Position numbers and translations under genes: made by a program. A stretch of DNA of 64,000 bases from JADLHS01 sp964553795 (GTDB lineage: Bacteria > Verrucomicrobiota > Verrucomicrobiia > Limisphaerales > JADLHS01). How positions within the stretch are numbered: position 1 is the stretch's first letter; each line of letters begins with the position of its first letter. Shown here one piece after another: positions 36,409 to 45,254 of this stretch. The notes under the pieces were generated by a model that made no database searches, had not been told where the DNA came from, and was given only the letters and a program-made list of their open reading frames with translations. The stretch lies in the NCBI GenBank assembly GCA_964553795.1, contig CAZKMR010000011.1:10785-74784 (forward strand), in the 5' to 3' direction.

Positions 36409-37823
36409 CTGGTTGCCTCGTCGCTTTCGTCGGCCCCGCTGTCGTCGCGCTTCCCACCGATCTCGTATTCGTTGATCTTGTTGCGCAACGTGCGGATGCT
36501 GATGCCCAACTTGCGCGCCGCGTGCGTGCGATTGCCACCGCATTTTTCGAGCATCGCAATAATGTGCCTTTTCTCGAGATCTCCCAGCGTCAATGCGTCA
36601 TCAGCCGAATCCGTATCTAGCGTTTGACGCGAACTCGTGCCGTTGGGCGCTCCTGGCCCGGAGAATCCCAACTGGCCCGGCTCCAACTGTTCGCCATCCG
36701 CGCACAGGATCACGCCGCGCTCAATGACGTTTTGCAATTCCCGGACGTTGCCCGGCCACGAGTGATTTTCCAGCGCTACGCGGCACGCGGGCGAAATCCC
36801 GTTGACCTTGACCCCGTGTTTGCGCCCAAAGCGATGCATGAATTGGTCGGCCAGATAAATGATGTCTTCGCGCCGCTCGCGCAACGGCGGGACAAAGATC
36901 GGCACCACGTTCAACCGGAAATATAAATCCTGCCGAAACTCCTTCTGCTCGACGCTCTGTTCCAGATCGCGGTTCGTGGTGGCGATGACCCGCACGTCCA
37001 CCTTGATGGTGCGCGAACCGCCCACGCGTTCCAATTCCCGTTCCTGCAAGACGCGCAGCAATTTGGCCTGCACCTGCGGCGAGATTTCGCTGATTTCATC
37101 GAGCAGAATCGTGCCGCCATGCGCGAGTTCAAAGCGGCCTTCGCGCTTGTTCATGGCCCCGGTGAACGCGCCCTTCTCGTGGCCAAAGAATTCGCTTTCG
37201 ATCAGGTTTTCGGGGACGGCGGCGCAATTCACCCGAATGAACGGTGCGTTGTTGCGCGGGCTTTCGCGATAAATGGCCCGGGCCACGAGTTCTTTACCCG
37301 TGCCGCTCTCGCCCTGAATCAATACCGTCGCCTGCGTGCGCGCCACTTTGCGCACGAGCTGGCGCACTTGCTCGATCGCAGCACTGCGACCCAACAATTC
37401 ATAGCCGCTCTCTTCGTTTTCCTCATGCGTGAGGAAGCGATTGACTTTGACCAGTTGCGTGAACTCCTCGGCTTTCTTGAGCGTGACATCAATCTGCTCA
37501 CCCGAGAACGGCTTGAGCATGTAATCGAACGCCCCGTCCTTCATGCAGGTGACGGCGGATTCCACCGAGCCGAAACCGGTCATCATGATCACGAGCGGTT
37601 TACTGGGTCGGGTTTGAACCTGTTTGAGGAATTCCGTGCCGTCGCCGTCGGGCAAGCGCACATCGCAGAAAATCAAATCGAAGTTATCCCGGTTGAGATA
37701 TTCCTGGGCGGCGGCGATGGTCTCGCAGCCGGCCACGTCATAGCGGCGGTTGCGGAGTTGTTGCTCCAAACTTTTGCGAACGAGCGCGTCGTCCTCCAAG
37801 ACAATGATTTTTTCAATCGGCAT
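36405..37823 (-). CDS. NtrC-family sigma54-dependent response regulator
   Basis: The 472-residue protein has a receiver domain (E10, D11, D12, phosphoacceptor D54, T82, K104), an AAA+ domain with Walker A GESGTGKE (171-178), the sigma54 contact loop GAFTGA (218-223), and a Fis-type helix-turn-helix near the C-terminus (GNRTHAARKLGISIRTLRNKI). It should activate RpoN-dependent promoters after phosphorylation. It is the last gene of a reverse run with a FlgN/FliT-like protein just upstream; no histidine kinase is adjacent. Flagellar control (FlbD/FleR-like) is an inference supported by the sigma54-like site before flgF. Confidence 0.93.
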   Translation of the reverse strand: MPIEKIIVLEDDALVRKSLEQQLRNRRYDVAGCETIAAAQEYLNRDNFDLIFCDVRLPDGDGTEFLKQVQTRPSKPLVIMMTGFGSVESAVTCMKDGAFDYMLKPFSGEQIDVTLKKAEEFTQLVKVNRFLTHEENEESGYELLGRSAAIEQVRQLVRKVARTQATVLIQGESGTGKELVARAIYRESPRNNAPFIRVNCAAVPENLIESEFFGHEKGAFTGAMNKREGRFELAHGGTILLDEISEISPQVQAKLLRVLQERELERVGGSRTIKVDVRVIATTNRDLEQSVEQKEFRQDLYFRLNVVPIFVPPLRERREDIIYLADQFMHRFGRKHGVKVNGISPACRVALENHSWPGNVRELQNVIERGVILCADGEQLEPGQLGFSGPGAPNGTSSRQTLDTDSADDALTLGDLEKRHIIAMLEKCGGNRTHAARKLGISIRTLRNKINEYEIGGKRDDSGADESDEATS

Positions 37824-37863
37824 CGGGTCAACGCCTCACCGCAATAGCCGCTTCCCTGCGGCA

Positions 37864-38280
37864 TTACCGCCCCTGGCGGCGGTACATATCCGCGACAAAA
37901 TGCGGTCGCTGCCGCTGGGCCGGGGGCAACTGGCGCGGGGGCACAAGGCCTTTGCGCAATAATGCCTGCTCATTTTCCCGGTCCAGGACAATGATCTTCA
38001 TGATCAAATCCTGATTCTGGCGTAGCAGACCGGGCACGTCGGGATGCTGGGCACGTTCCGCCGGGCCGAGTTGCTGCCAGGTAGCGCGGTGTTGGCGGAT
38101 TTGATTTAGCGACTGGTTGAGACGGGGAAGCAAGTTTTTTTTGGCCTGGTACGTCTCAAAAGCCAGCCCGCCTTCGCTCTGATTGAGGGTTTGGCTTTCC
38201 TTTTCCACCAAGGCCAGAATCTCCGCGCACAGGGCCAAATGCCCGCGCAGGTCGGCTTCCATCGACTGAGAAGAATTCAT
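37864..38280 (-). CDS. Hypothetical helical protein, possibly FlgN/FliT-like
   Basis: The 138-residue protein is mostly helical with the segment LIMKIIVLDRENEQALLRKGL followed by PPRQLPPAQRQRPHFVADMYRR. The layout of a long helical hairpin with an ILVLDRENE-type motif resembles FlgN/FliT chaperones, but similarity is too weak to name it. It overlaps the upstream TPR gene by four bases and lies 40 bases before the sigma54 activator, so a link to flagellar regulation is plausible. Confidence 0.65.
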   Translation of the reverse strand: MNSSQSMEADLRGHLALCAEILALVEKESQTLNQSEGGLAFETYQAKKNLLPRLNQSLNQIRQHRATWQQLGPAERAQHPDVPGLLRQNQDLIMKIIVLDRENEQALLRKGLVPPRQLPPAQRQRPHFVADMYRRQGR

Positions 38281-39635
38281 TTCGCGCTGAGCGCGACGGG
38301 CGCCGCGGACGCACCGTTAAAAGAAGCGTTGATGGCTTCGGCCTTTAACTGCCATTGCAACTGCTCTTTGCGCCAGCGGGCCATGTCGAGCACGGTGTCC
38401 AGACTGGGGGTCCGCTGCGTGCTGTCCAGTTCTTTCTGCCGCTCGAGAATCTTGTCATACCATTCGGTCGCCCGCGCCGGCTGCATCAACCGTTCGTAAA
38501 CGAGGCCCATTTGATACCACACGGGCAGTTGCCAGGCTGCGGAATCATCCAATTGCGCCAGATTCTGATAAATCGTCAGCGCGTTCAGGTAATCGCCCTC
38601 CTTGTAAAGTTGGTTGGCGATTTCATTGCCGGTGCGCTGCTGCCAATACGCCCAGTTGGCCGGGTCAGCCTTCGCGGTACCGTGTTGGGATTCCAGCAAG
38701 AGCAGCACTTGTTGCGTCGCTTCCCGGGCGCGGCCCTGTTTCTTCAATGCGTCCGCCAACAAAAAGCGCACCTCGGCGAGCTCCGCCGCCTCGGCGAAGT
38801 TGTTGATGAAATACTCCGCGCGCGCCACCACTTCAGTATGCCGATTCAAGCAGGCCAGCGAGCGAATCAGTTTGTAAATGATCAGCGGCTTGTTGAGTTG
38901 CGGGCTTTCCAGCTTGAGCAAGCGCCCCAAAAATTCCGCCGCTTCGTCAAATTTCCCCTGGAGATAATAAGTGTCCGCGATTTCCGCCTGCGCCTGCAAC
39001 ACCAGCCGCTGGTAATATTCGAGCCGATCCAGCTTCAGCCGCAAGGCCGTGGTCATGACCGCGTAAAACTTTGACAGCGCCATCGTGGGCGCGCCCATCT
39101 GCCGATACAACAAGCCCTGGCGCAAACACACTTCGGCCGCGCTCGGGTCATCCGTGTATCGCTCCAGATACTGCGAATAAATCTGCTGGGCCCGCGTGAA
39201 CTGCTGATTTTCCTGCGCCGAGAGCGCCAGTTCCAGCATGGCCGTGCGATGCATCGCCTCCGGCGCTTGCGCCTTCATGATCATCACGAAACAGTTTTCC
39301 GCAGCCTCGAAATTGCGCTCCTGCTTCATGCGCTTGCCCCAATCCATCATCGCTTCCAAATCGGCGAGCTTGGAGGAACCCGGCGCCGTCGTGTGTTGCT
39401 CAATGATGTTCGTGGTCGCTAATTCATCCGCGCTGTCGCGTAACGCCGGATTGATTTCGCGCGGCGACGGCACGACCGGCAAACGCGGTTCGGTTGCGGT
39501 CGCGGAAACTGCCTGAGTCGCGGCCGCATTGCCATGACTGGATTCTCCCCCGCGCACCGAACCGCCCAGTGTCGCCAGCAGCAACACCAGACCCGCGCGG
39601 ATCATCAGGGAACAGGAATGGGTAACATTGGTCAT
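38277..39635 (-). CDS. Exported tetratricopeptide-repeat protein
   Basis: The 452-residue protein has a signal peptide (about 30 residues), a spacer rich in Ala, Thr and Pro, then helical repeats through the rest, with TPR-like units such as FTRAQQIYSQYLERYTDDPSAAE, FDEAAEFLGRLLKLE and YLNALTIYQNLAQLD. It probably acts as a periplasmic scaffold. It overlaps both neighbours by four bases, so the three genes and the sigma54 activator form one reverse operon. Confidence 0.8.
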   Translation of the reverse strand: MTNVTHSCSLMIRAGLVLLLATLGGSVRGGESSHGNAAATQAVSATATEPRLPVVPSPREINPALRDSADELATTNIIEQHTTAPGSSKLADLEAMMDWGKRMKQERNFEAAENCFVMIMKAQAPEAMHRTAMLELALSAQENQQFTRAQQIYSQYLERYTDDPSAAEVCLRQGLLYRQMGAPTMALSKFYAVMTTALRLKLDRLEYYQRLVLQAQAEIADTYYLQGKFDEAAEFLGRLLKLESPQLNKPLIIYKLIRSLACLNRHTEVVARAEYFINNFAEAAELAEVRFLLADALKKQGRAREATQQVLLLLESQHGTAKADPANWAYWQQRTGNEIANQLYKEGDYLNALTIYQNLAQLDDSAAWQLPVWYQMGLVYERLMQPARATEWYDKILERQKELDSTQRTPSLDTVLDMARWRKEQLQWQLKAEAINASFNGASAAPVALSAK

Positions 39636-40120
39636 GGTTGCGATTGTTGATACACCGCCGTGCTCGATGCCGGCGGAGGCAAAGCCGGACTGAACCCGGT
39701 CGCCGGAAGCACCACGGCTTCGCGCGCCCCGCCGTCCGGCAACGGCGTGAAATAACGAAGAAACACTTGCGGACTGACAACCCCGTTGGTTTCCGCCATC
39801 GGACCAATCAACGGGCCAGTGACATTGGTGGTGCTGACGACGATGGTTTCCTTGGTCGGCGCTGGCGGCGCGACTGTTTCGGACCCGCTTAACTTGTTCT
39901 CAACTGGCGGCGCCGGCGTGGGACCCGGTTCGGGCTGATCGGTCTTTTCCGTTTCCACCACAGGCGCCACTGGCGGCAGCATCGGGAGGACGACCGGCGA
40001 TCGTGCCGGTTTCACCGGCTCAAAGCGCAAGGCCATCGGCCCCACGTTGGGCAAATACCCCGACGTGCCAGCCAACGATACGGCGCTAAAGCCCAGAACG
40101 ATGAAGATGAATCCTTTCAT
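39632..40120 (-). CDS. Hypothetical exported Pro-rich protein
   Basis: The 162-residue product starts with a signal-like segment (MKGFIFIVLGFSAVSLAGTS) followed by a long low-complexity region rich in Pro, Val and Thr (about residues 40-95), then VFLRYFTPLPDGGAREAVVLP. I recognise no family. It is the first gene of the reverse operon that contains the TPR protein and the NtrC-type regulator. The 240 bases upstream to the divergent HDOD gene show no clear promoter. Confidence 0.65.
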   Translation of the reverse strand: MKGFIFIVLGFSAVSLAGTSGYLPNVGPMALRFEPVKPARSPVVLPMLPPVAPVVETEKTDQPEPGPTPAPPVENKLSGSETVAPPAPTKETIVVSTTNVTGPLIGPMAETNGVVSPQVFLRYFTPLPDGGAREAVVLPATGFSPALPPPASSTAVYQQSQP

Positions 40121-40360
40121 TTTGTCAGCGCGAACTTCCTTGTCCGCATACTTTCACTCCCTTCAGCATCGGCGGTTTCCGCGTCCGACTTAAGTGGCGA
40201 AGTCGTTTGCAAACGGGCATTTCCTCCCTTCCGACAGCCCCGTATCGTCTTCATTCTCAGCCGGCTTTAGCGGCGTTTTGGGCCGAAACTAAGGAAAAAC
40301 CTGAAATGTTTTCGCCCTACCGGTTTCAACTTCTGGTCCATTCTGACGATATACCAAAGC

Positions 40361-41299
40361 ATGAGTAGCACGGCCACGGCGCCCACCATTTGTATTGCCC
40401 CGCCCCGGGTGGATTTGACGCCGGTGAGCCGCGCTTTGATTGATGAACGCGTCAAAGGCTGCGCCCGCCTGCCTTCGCTGCGCAGCATCGAAAGCGCGCT
40501 CCGCGAACTGCTCAACAGCGACCGTCGTTACACCCATCAAATCGCCGAAATCATCCGGCGCGACCCCAGTCTCACTGCGCGGTTATTGCGCCTGGTTAAC
40601 TCCGTCTATTTCGGGCTCACCACCCCCATCAACAACATCGAGGAAGCGGTGTTCTATCTCGGCATCCGGCAAATTCGCCAACTCGCGATGGTGACCCCGG
40701 TGATTGAAGATTTCCAAAAGCTCGCCGGCAACACGCCCTTTCCGTGGCGCGAATTCTGGCAGCATTGCATCGGCGTCGCCATCATGTCGCGCGAAGTTAT
40801 CAGTTGCGTGCAAACGCCGCCTGACGATTCGGATTATGTCGCCGGCTTGATTCATGACATGGGCAAAATCGTCATGGCCGCGACCTTTCCCGAGCACTTC
40901 GTCGAGATTCAACGCCGTGTGGCGCTGGAGCCGCGGCCCTTGCTGGACCTGGAACTCGAAGTTCTCGGCATGCAACACACCGAACTCGGCGCCCTTTACC
41001 TGCAACATCACAATCTGCCGGACGTCATGATTGAAACGGCGCGCTATCACCACGAACCGGAACGCGCCGCGCAACACAATCAAATCATCGCCGCCGTTCA
41101 AATCGCCAATCTCCTCGTCCGCCACGCCCAAATCGGCAACAGCGGCGAGACCTCCATCGTCACCCCGGAAATCTGGACCGGCGCCAGCGGCTGGGAAATT
41201 CTGTTCCCGCAAAAGCGCGAAGCTGAACGCGCCATCGCTTGCGCCGCTTTGCGCCGGAGCCTGGAGCGGCTGCCTTCCATCCTGCAAGGCTTGGTTTAG
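40361..41299 (+). CDS. HDOD domain signalling protein
   Basis: The 312-residue protein has an HDOD domain from about residue 38 to 245: LPSLRSIESALRELLNSD, IIRRDPSLTARLLRLVNSVYFG, the INNIEEAVFYLGIRQIRQLAM segment, and GLIHDMGKIV near the HD position. HDOD proteins are catalytically degenerate relatives of HD-GYP phosphodiesterases and often act in chemotaxis, cyclic-di-GMP or stress signalling. No output domain is fused to it. It sits just upstream of a membrane protein in the same direction. Confidence 0.9.
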   Translation: MSSTATAPTICIAPPRVDLTPVSRALIDERVKGCARLPSLRSIESALRELLNSDRRYTHQIAEIIRRDPSLTARLLRLVNSVYFGLTTPINNIEEAVFYLGIRQIRQLAMVTPVIEDFQKLAGNTPFPWREFWQHCIGVAIMSREVISCVQTPPDDSDYVAGLIHDMGKIVMAATFPEHFVEIQRRVALEPRPLLDLELEVLGMQHTELGALYLQHHNLPDVMIETARYHHEPERAAQHNQIIAAVQIANLLVRHAQIGNSGETSIVTPEIWTGASGWEILFPQKREAERAIACAALRRSLERLPSILQGLV

Positions 41300-41422
41300 G
41301 CCGCGGTCAACTCCCGGGCCGCGTTGCGTCGCCGAGTTGGCAGTTACCCATCAACCGCTCAGCGCGTACTTGCCACCGTTCGTTCAACGCACCACAATGC
41401 GCCCGCTTCAATCCACCGAAGC

Positions 41423-42763
41423 ATGTCAGCACCAGTGAACTGTGCGCCATTCCATCTCGCGCGTCGCGGCCCGGCTAAGCCGGTCGGAAGTGTTAACCAA
41501 ACCTCGCGACAACTCGGCTTATCCCTGCTCAAGCTCCTGATCAGCCTGTGCGTGGTGCAAATGCTTTGCCTCCTCGCACTCCTGTGGACGGTTAACACGC
41601 AGAAGGAATCCCTCCATCATCGCAGCGGCCGTCCCACCACGACCGAAACGACCGAGCCATACTTTGCCGGCAAACCCGGGCCGTGGGGCGAACTGGAATA
41701 CATGCGTATTCAGGTTGAACCCAACGATGAAACGATTGAGGCGGAAATCCGGCACTCGCTGGCGGTGCCGACCCGCTGGTTTTTCGCCGCAATGACTCCC
41801 GAGCAGGTTTGGACGCTCCTGACCAATGTCGGGTTGAGCGCCGCTCAATTGGCCGAATTGCGTCAGAGCCCCACTCTCGCCGATGCCGAAGGCGTTATCA
41901 TCGAGCCGCCGCATAGCGTCATTTTTGGCATGAACGAAGCCGTGCGCGCCCGGCTCTACGGAGAGTTGGGCAAGAACGAATTGAATGAACTCTACGCCTG
42001 GCCATTCACCTGGCGACAGGGCGGCTGGGACGAATGGATTTCGCACAGCGGTCTGAGTGACGCCACCCTGGCGCTGGTGCAGCAAGTGTTGTTTCGCCGC
42101 GGCTCGGCTTATTGCGTGTCCGACCTGAATGCCCTGTGCACCCGCACGACCGATCCGGAGGAAAGAAGGCGCTTAATCAAGATGCTGTCCCGCTCCTCGG
42201 CGCTGCTCATGAAAGTCCGAATCCGTCCCGACTCGGACATTGAATCACTGACGCAGTATTGGGGCCGCGGCATGCACGTCAAAGACATTGAACGCCTGCT
42301 GCGGTCGCTCACCAAAGTTCAGGGCAGCGTCACCCTGGATGTGGTTCACTTGCTGCCACCCTTTGCGCGCAAACGCATCAATTGCTTTCCCACCCCACGC
42401 GCTCCGGGGGAAACCCAGCCCGATTGTTATTGGTCGTCATGGAATTTCTTCAACGACCCGCCGGACGACCGGTACTACAACTTCGAGACCTGGCGCACCG
42501 AATTGGCCGAACGCTGTCAACAAGTCGAAGCTCCGCTTTTTGGCGACCTGGTGTTTCTGTGCCGGCCCGATGGCATCCCCATTCATGCCGCCGTTTACAT
42601 CGCCGATGACGTTGTCTTCACCAAGAACGGCTCTAATCCGCGGCAGCCGTGGAAGCTCATGAAGATGGAGGACATGCTGGCGCGCTACGCCACGGACTAC
42701 GTGCTACGCATCGCCTATTTCCGCACACCGGAGCACTTCGCCACCGTGGATCTGGCGCGCTAG
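41423..42763 (+). CDS. Membrane-anchored protein with possible NlpC/P60-like C-terminus
   Basis: With ATG 41423 the product has 446 residues and one membrane segment at about 32-55. The frame is open upstream to 41324 without a family-supported start. The middle is helical and unrecognised (FFAAMTPEQVWTLLTNVGLS). The end has DCYWSSWNFF with C335 and, 50 residues later, PIHAAVYIADD with H388, an order and spacing reminiscent of NlpC/P60 peptidases that cut cell-wall peptides. That assignment is inference from motif shape only. Confidence 0.6.
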   Translation: MSAPVNCAPFHLARRGPAKPVGSVNQTSRQLGLSLLKLLISLCVVQMLCLLALLWTVNTQKESLHHRSGRPTTTETTEPYFAGKPGPWGELEYMRIQVEPNDETIEAEIRHSLAVPTRWFFAAMTPEQVWTLLTNVGLSAAQLAELRQSPTLADAEGVIIEPPHSVIFGMNEAVRARLYGELGKNELNELYAWPFTWRQGGWDEWISHSGLSDATLALVQQVLFRRGSAYCVSDLNALCTRTTDPEERRRLIKMLSRSSALLMKVRIRPDSDIESLTQYWGRGMHVKDIERLLRSLTKVQGSVTLDVVHLLPPFARKRINCFPTPRAPGETQPDCYWSSWNFFNDPPDDRYYNFETWRTELAERCQQVEAPLFGDLVFLCRPDGIPIHAAVYIADDVVFTKNGSNPRQPWKLMKMEDMLARYATDYVLRIAYFRTPEHFATVDLAR

Positions 42764-42825
42764 GACAAACAGCCAAAGTTATCACCCGCACAAGCAAACC
42801 TGCGGCTCAAATGAGTTATCGCGGC

Positions 42826-42855
42826 TTGCTCTGCGCCGTGGCACGAAAATATACT
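42826..42855 (+). promoter_or_regulatory. Candidate sigma70-type promoter for mdh
   Basis: TTGCTC at 42826-42831 and a good TATACT at 42850-42855 are separated by 18 bases. A start near 42862 would give a leader of about 19 bases before mdh. Confidence 0.45.
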
Positions 42856-42880
42856 TGGGGCTCGAAACGAATTTATTCCT

Positions 42881-43876
42881 ATGAGCAAACAACCCATTCG
42901 CGTCGCCGTCACCGGGGCCGCCGGTCAAATCGGTTATTCCCTTCTCTTCCGCATCGCCTCCGGCGAAGTTTTCGGCAAAGACCAACCGGTCATCCTCCAC
43001 CTCATCGAAGTGGATATCCCCGAAATTCTCGAGAAGCTCAAAGGCACGGTCATGGAAATTGAAGACTGCGCCTTTCCGTTGCTCAAAGGCATCGTTGCCA
43101 CCGGCGACCTCAATGCCGGCTTCAAGGATGTGAACTGGTGCTTGCTGGTCGGCGCCGCGCCGCGTAAAGCCGGCATGGAACGCAAAGACCTCCTCGGCGC
43201 GAACGGCAAAATCTTCGTCGGCCAGGGCAAAGCCATCGAGAAAAATGCTGCCAGCGATGTCCGTGCGCTCGTCGTCGGCAATCCCTGCAACACGAACGCG
43301 CTCATTCTCATGAACAATGCGCGCAACGTCCCGCGCGACCGTTTCTTCGCCATGACGCGCCTCGACGAAAATCGCGCCAAGGCGCAACTCGCCCAGAAAG
43401 CCAGCGTGGACATCACCGCCGTCACCAACCTCGCCATCTGGGGCAATCACAGCGCCACGATGTATCCCGATTTCTTCAACGCCCGCATCGCCACGCGCCC
43501 CGTGCCCGACGTCATCAAACACAACGAATGGTTGGAGAAGGATTTCATCACCACCGTGCAACAACGCGGTGCGGCCATCATCAAAGCCCGCGGCCTCTCC
43601 AGCGCCGCCAGCGCCGCCAATGCCGCGATTGATACCGTTCGTTCGCTCGTGAACCCGACGCCCGCCGGCGACTGGACCAGCGTCGCGGTGTGCAGCGACG
43701 GCAGTTATGGCATCGAAAAGGGATTGATGTTCAGCTACCCGATTCGCAGCACCGGCAAGAGTTGGGAAATTGTGCAGGACGTGCCGCTCAACGAATTCAG
43801 TCGTGGCAAAATCGCCCTCACTGAAAACGAGTTGAAAGAGGAGAAATCGCTCGTCAGCGAGTTGATTCCGAAATAA
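42881..43876 (+). CDS. mdh: Malate dehydrogenase (NAD type)
   Basis: The enzyme interconverts malate and oxaloacetate in the citric acid cycle. The 331-residue product belongs to the longer, cytosolic-like subgroup: NAD motif TGAAGQIGYSL (11-21), GAAPRKAGMERKDLL with R95 and R101, VVGNPCNTNALI, TRLDENRAKAQLA with R165, and catalytic H190 in GNHSATMYPD. It is a single gene with its own promoter candidate and a strong terminator. Confidence 0.97.
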   Translation: MSKQPIRVAVTGAAGQIGYSLLFRIASGEVFGKDQPVILHLIEVDIPEILEKLKGTVMEIEDCAFPLLKGIVATGDLNAGFKDVNWCLLVGAAPRKAGMERKDLLGANGKIFVGQGKAIEKNAASDVRALVVGNPCNTNALILMNNARNVPRDRFFAMTRLDENRAKAQLAQKASVDITAVTNLAIWGNHSATMYPDFFNARIATRPVPDVIKHNEWLEKDFITTVQQRGAAIIKARGLSSAASAANAAIDTVRSLVNPTPAGDWTSVAVCSDGSYGIEKGLMFSYPIRSTGKSWEIVQDVPLNEFSRGKIALTENELKEEKSLVSELIPK

Positions 43877-43903
43877 CCCGCTGCCTTCACCGGCAACCAC
43901 TTC

Positions 43904-43937
43904 AAAGCCTCGGCCCGCGCCGGGGCTTTTTATTTTT
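43904..43937 (+). terminator. Rho-independent terminator of mdh
   Basis: AGCCTCGG (43906-43913) pairs with CCGGGGCT (43920-43927), with one T-G pair and a six-base loop, followed by TTT, A and a run of six T. It lies about 30 bases after the mdh stop. Confidence 0.85.
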
Positions 43938-43990
43938 TCGGCTGACTCGCAACGCCCCCGCGTCGCTTGCCGGTTTCGCGCTCACCGAAT

Positions 43991-44731
43991 CTATTCCTTG
44001 GTGAATACGATCGGGAAACTGTCATCCGAAAGCCGGAGGATAAACGCCCGTCCTTCCGGAGGCCGCAACGTGAACGCAATCCCCTGCCGCCGATAGTCGT
44101 CGAAATAATAAACGCCGCGATACACGCCCGGACGCTCGCCGCTGCTCAGGTCCAACTTCTTGTCGCCCCGTTGCCACGTCGGATTCTGCGTCTTCAGAAT
44201 GAAGGCGATAAAATCCCGGCCCGGTTTCGTTGCACTCCGCATGATGGCCACGCGACTCTGCATGGCGTCGCTCGCCACCCACACGCCTTCAATCGGATCG
44301 AGCGCCGCCGCCTTGCCCGCCAGATACGCGGCAAATTCTTCCTCCGTCAGCGGCACATTCTCCCATTCATCCGTGAAGCGAATCAGATTCGCGTCCATGC
44401 GATACTTCGCATGCAAAAAATCCGGCTGCTCCACCGACGTCAATTGTACCGCCTCCGCGCCCACTTTGCGCGCCTGCTTTTTGAGTTGCTCCACTTCGCC
44501 CTCGAACGAACCGCCAAACACCGTCACCGGCGTATCGCGAATCGTCATGAACCCCACCACCTCGAACGGGCGCGGCACGCGGATTTCCTTCGGATAAAGA
44601 TAAATCGGATAATCCTTCGCCCGCGCCGGACCGGCTTCCGCTTTGGGCTCGTAACGCGTCACCGTGGTGCAACCAGTCAACAGCGTTGCGGACAGAAAAA
44701 TTAGAGCGGGCAGGAACTTTTGCTTGGCCAT
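43991..44731 (-). CDS. Predicted lipoprotein of unknown function
   Basis: The 246-residue protein has a signal ending LLTGC, with the lipidated Cys near residue 21. The mature part contains PFEVVGFMTIRDTPVTVFGG and QLKKQARKVGAEAVQL, like proteins with a YbjQ-like alpha/beta domain, then a C-terminal beta region (AIMRSATKPGRDFIAFIL). ATG 44731 is used because the preceding codon is GTG. The convergent mdh terminator lies beyond its 3' end. Function unknown. Confidence 0.75.
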   Translation of the reverse strand: MAKQKFLPALIFLSATLLTGCTTVTRYEPKAEAGPARAKDYPIYLYPKEIRVPRPFEVVGFMTIRDTPVTVFGGSFEGEVEQLKKQARKVGAEAVQLTSVEQPDFLHAKYRMDANLIRFTDEWENVPLTEEEFAAYLAGKAAALDPIEGVWVASDAMQSRVAIMRSATKPGRDFIAFILKTQNPTWQRGDKKLDLSSGERPGVYRGVYYFDDYRRQGIAFTLRPPEGRAFILRLSDDSFPIVFTKE

Positions 44732-44831
44732 CACTGCCGCTCAGGGTCGGAATTTTGCGCCCCGGGTCGAGCCAAAATGTTTACCGCCGACCCGGACCGC
44801 GCGCGTCGCCATCAACCCGGGCGGCGAAAAA

Positions 44832-45074
44832 TCATTCCCGCCGCGCGCGCCGAATGTCAGGCCGGTCCTGATAGAAGTATTCGTCGAACGTTTTGTCCGT
44901 GACGTAAGGATCTTTGAGAATTCTGATCACCATCCAGATGGTTGCCGCCACCGATAAACCATAGAGAAGATAAATCCATTCCTGCGGCGCTCGCAGCACG
45001 ACGCTGACGAGATAAAGCCCCGCGACCCCCGTTGCCGCCGCAATCACCCATTTGAGACTCGAAGTGGTGTGCAC
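44832..45074 (-). CDS. Small membrane protein
   Basis: The 80-residue protein has two membrane segments (about residues 8-26 and 34-51) and a charged C-terminal tail (DKTFDEYFYQDRPDIRRARRE). Composition and length suggest a real small inner-membrane protein. I recognise no family. It lies 97 bases before the lipoprotein gene on the same strand; nothing clear is seen in the 180 bases between it and the kinase at 45255. Confidence 0.6.
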   Translation of the reverse strand: MHTTSSLKWVIAAATGVAGLYLVSVVLRAPQEWIYLLYGLSVAATIWMVIRILKDPYVTDKTFDEYFYQDRPDIRRARRE

Positions 45075-45254
45075 GACCCAACATCGCTCACGTCGGGAAA
45101 ATCGACAGGTTGGAATGCTCTGAATTATGTCTCAGCCGGATGCTGAATCGCGGCAGACCGTCGGACCCCGCGGCGGGGAATGCGGCGTGGCTTCGCGCTC
45201 CATGCCTTCCGGACAACCGGCTTGGGCTGTGGCGGAATCGCTCCGTCCGTGTTG

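Noticed and set aside
40185..40205. TGGC...TTGCA before the HDOD gene, as a sigma54 promoter
   Set aside because: The spacing between the two elements is one base too long and such promoters are strict about spacing.
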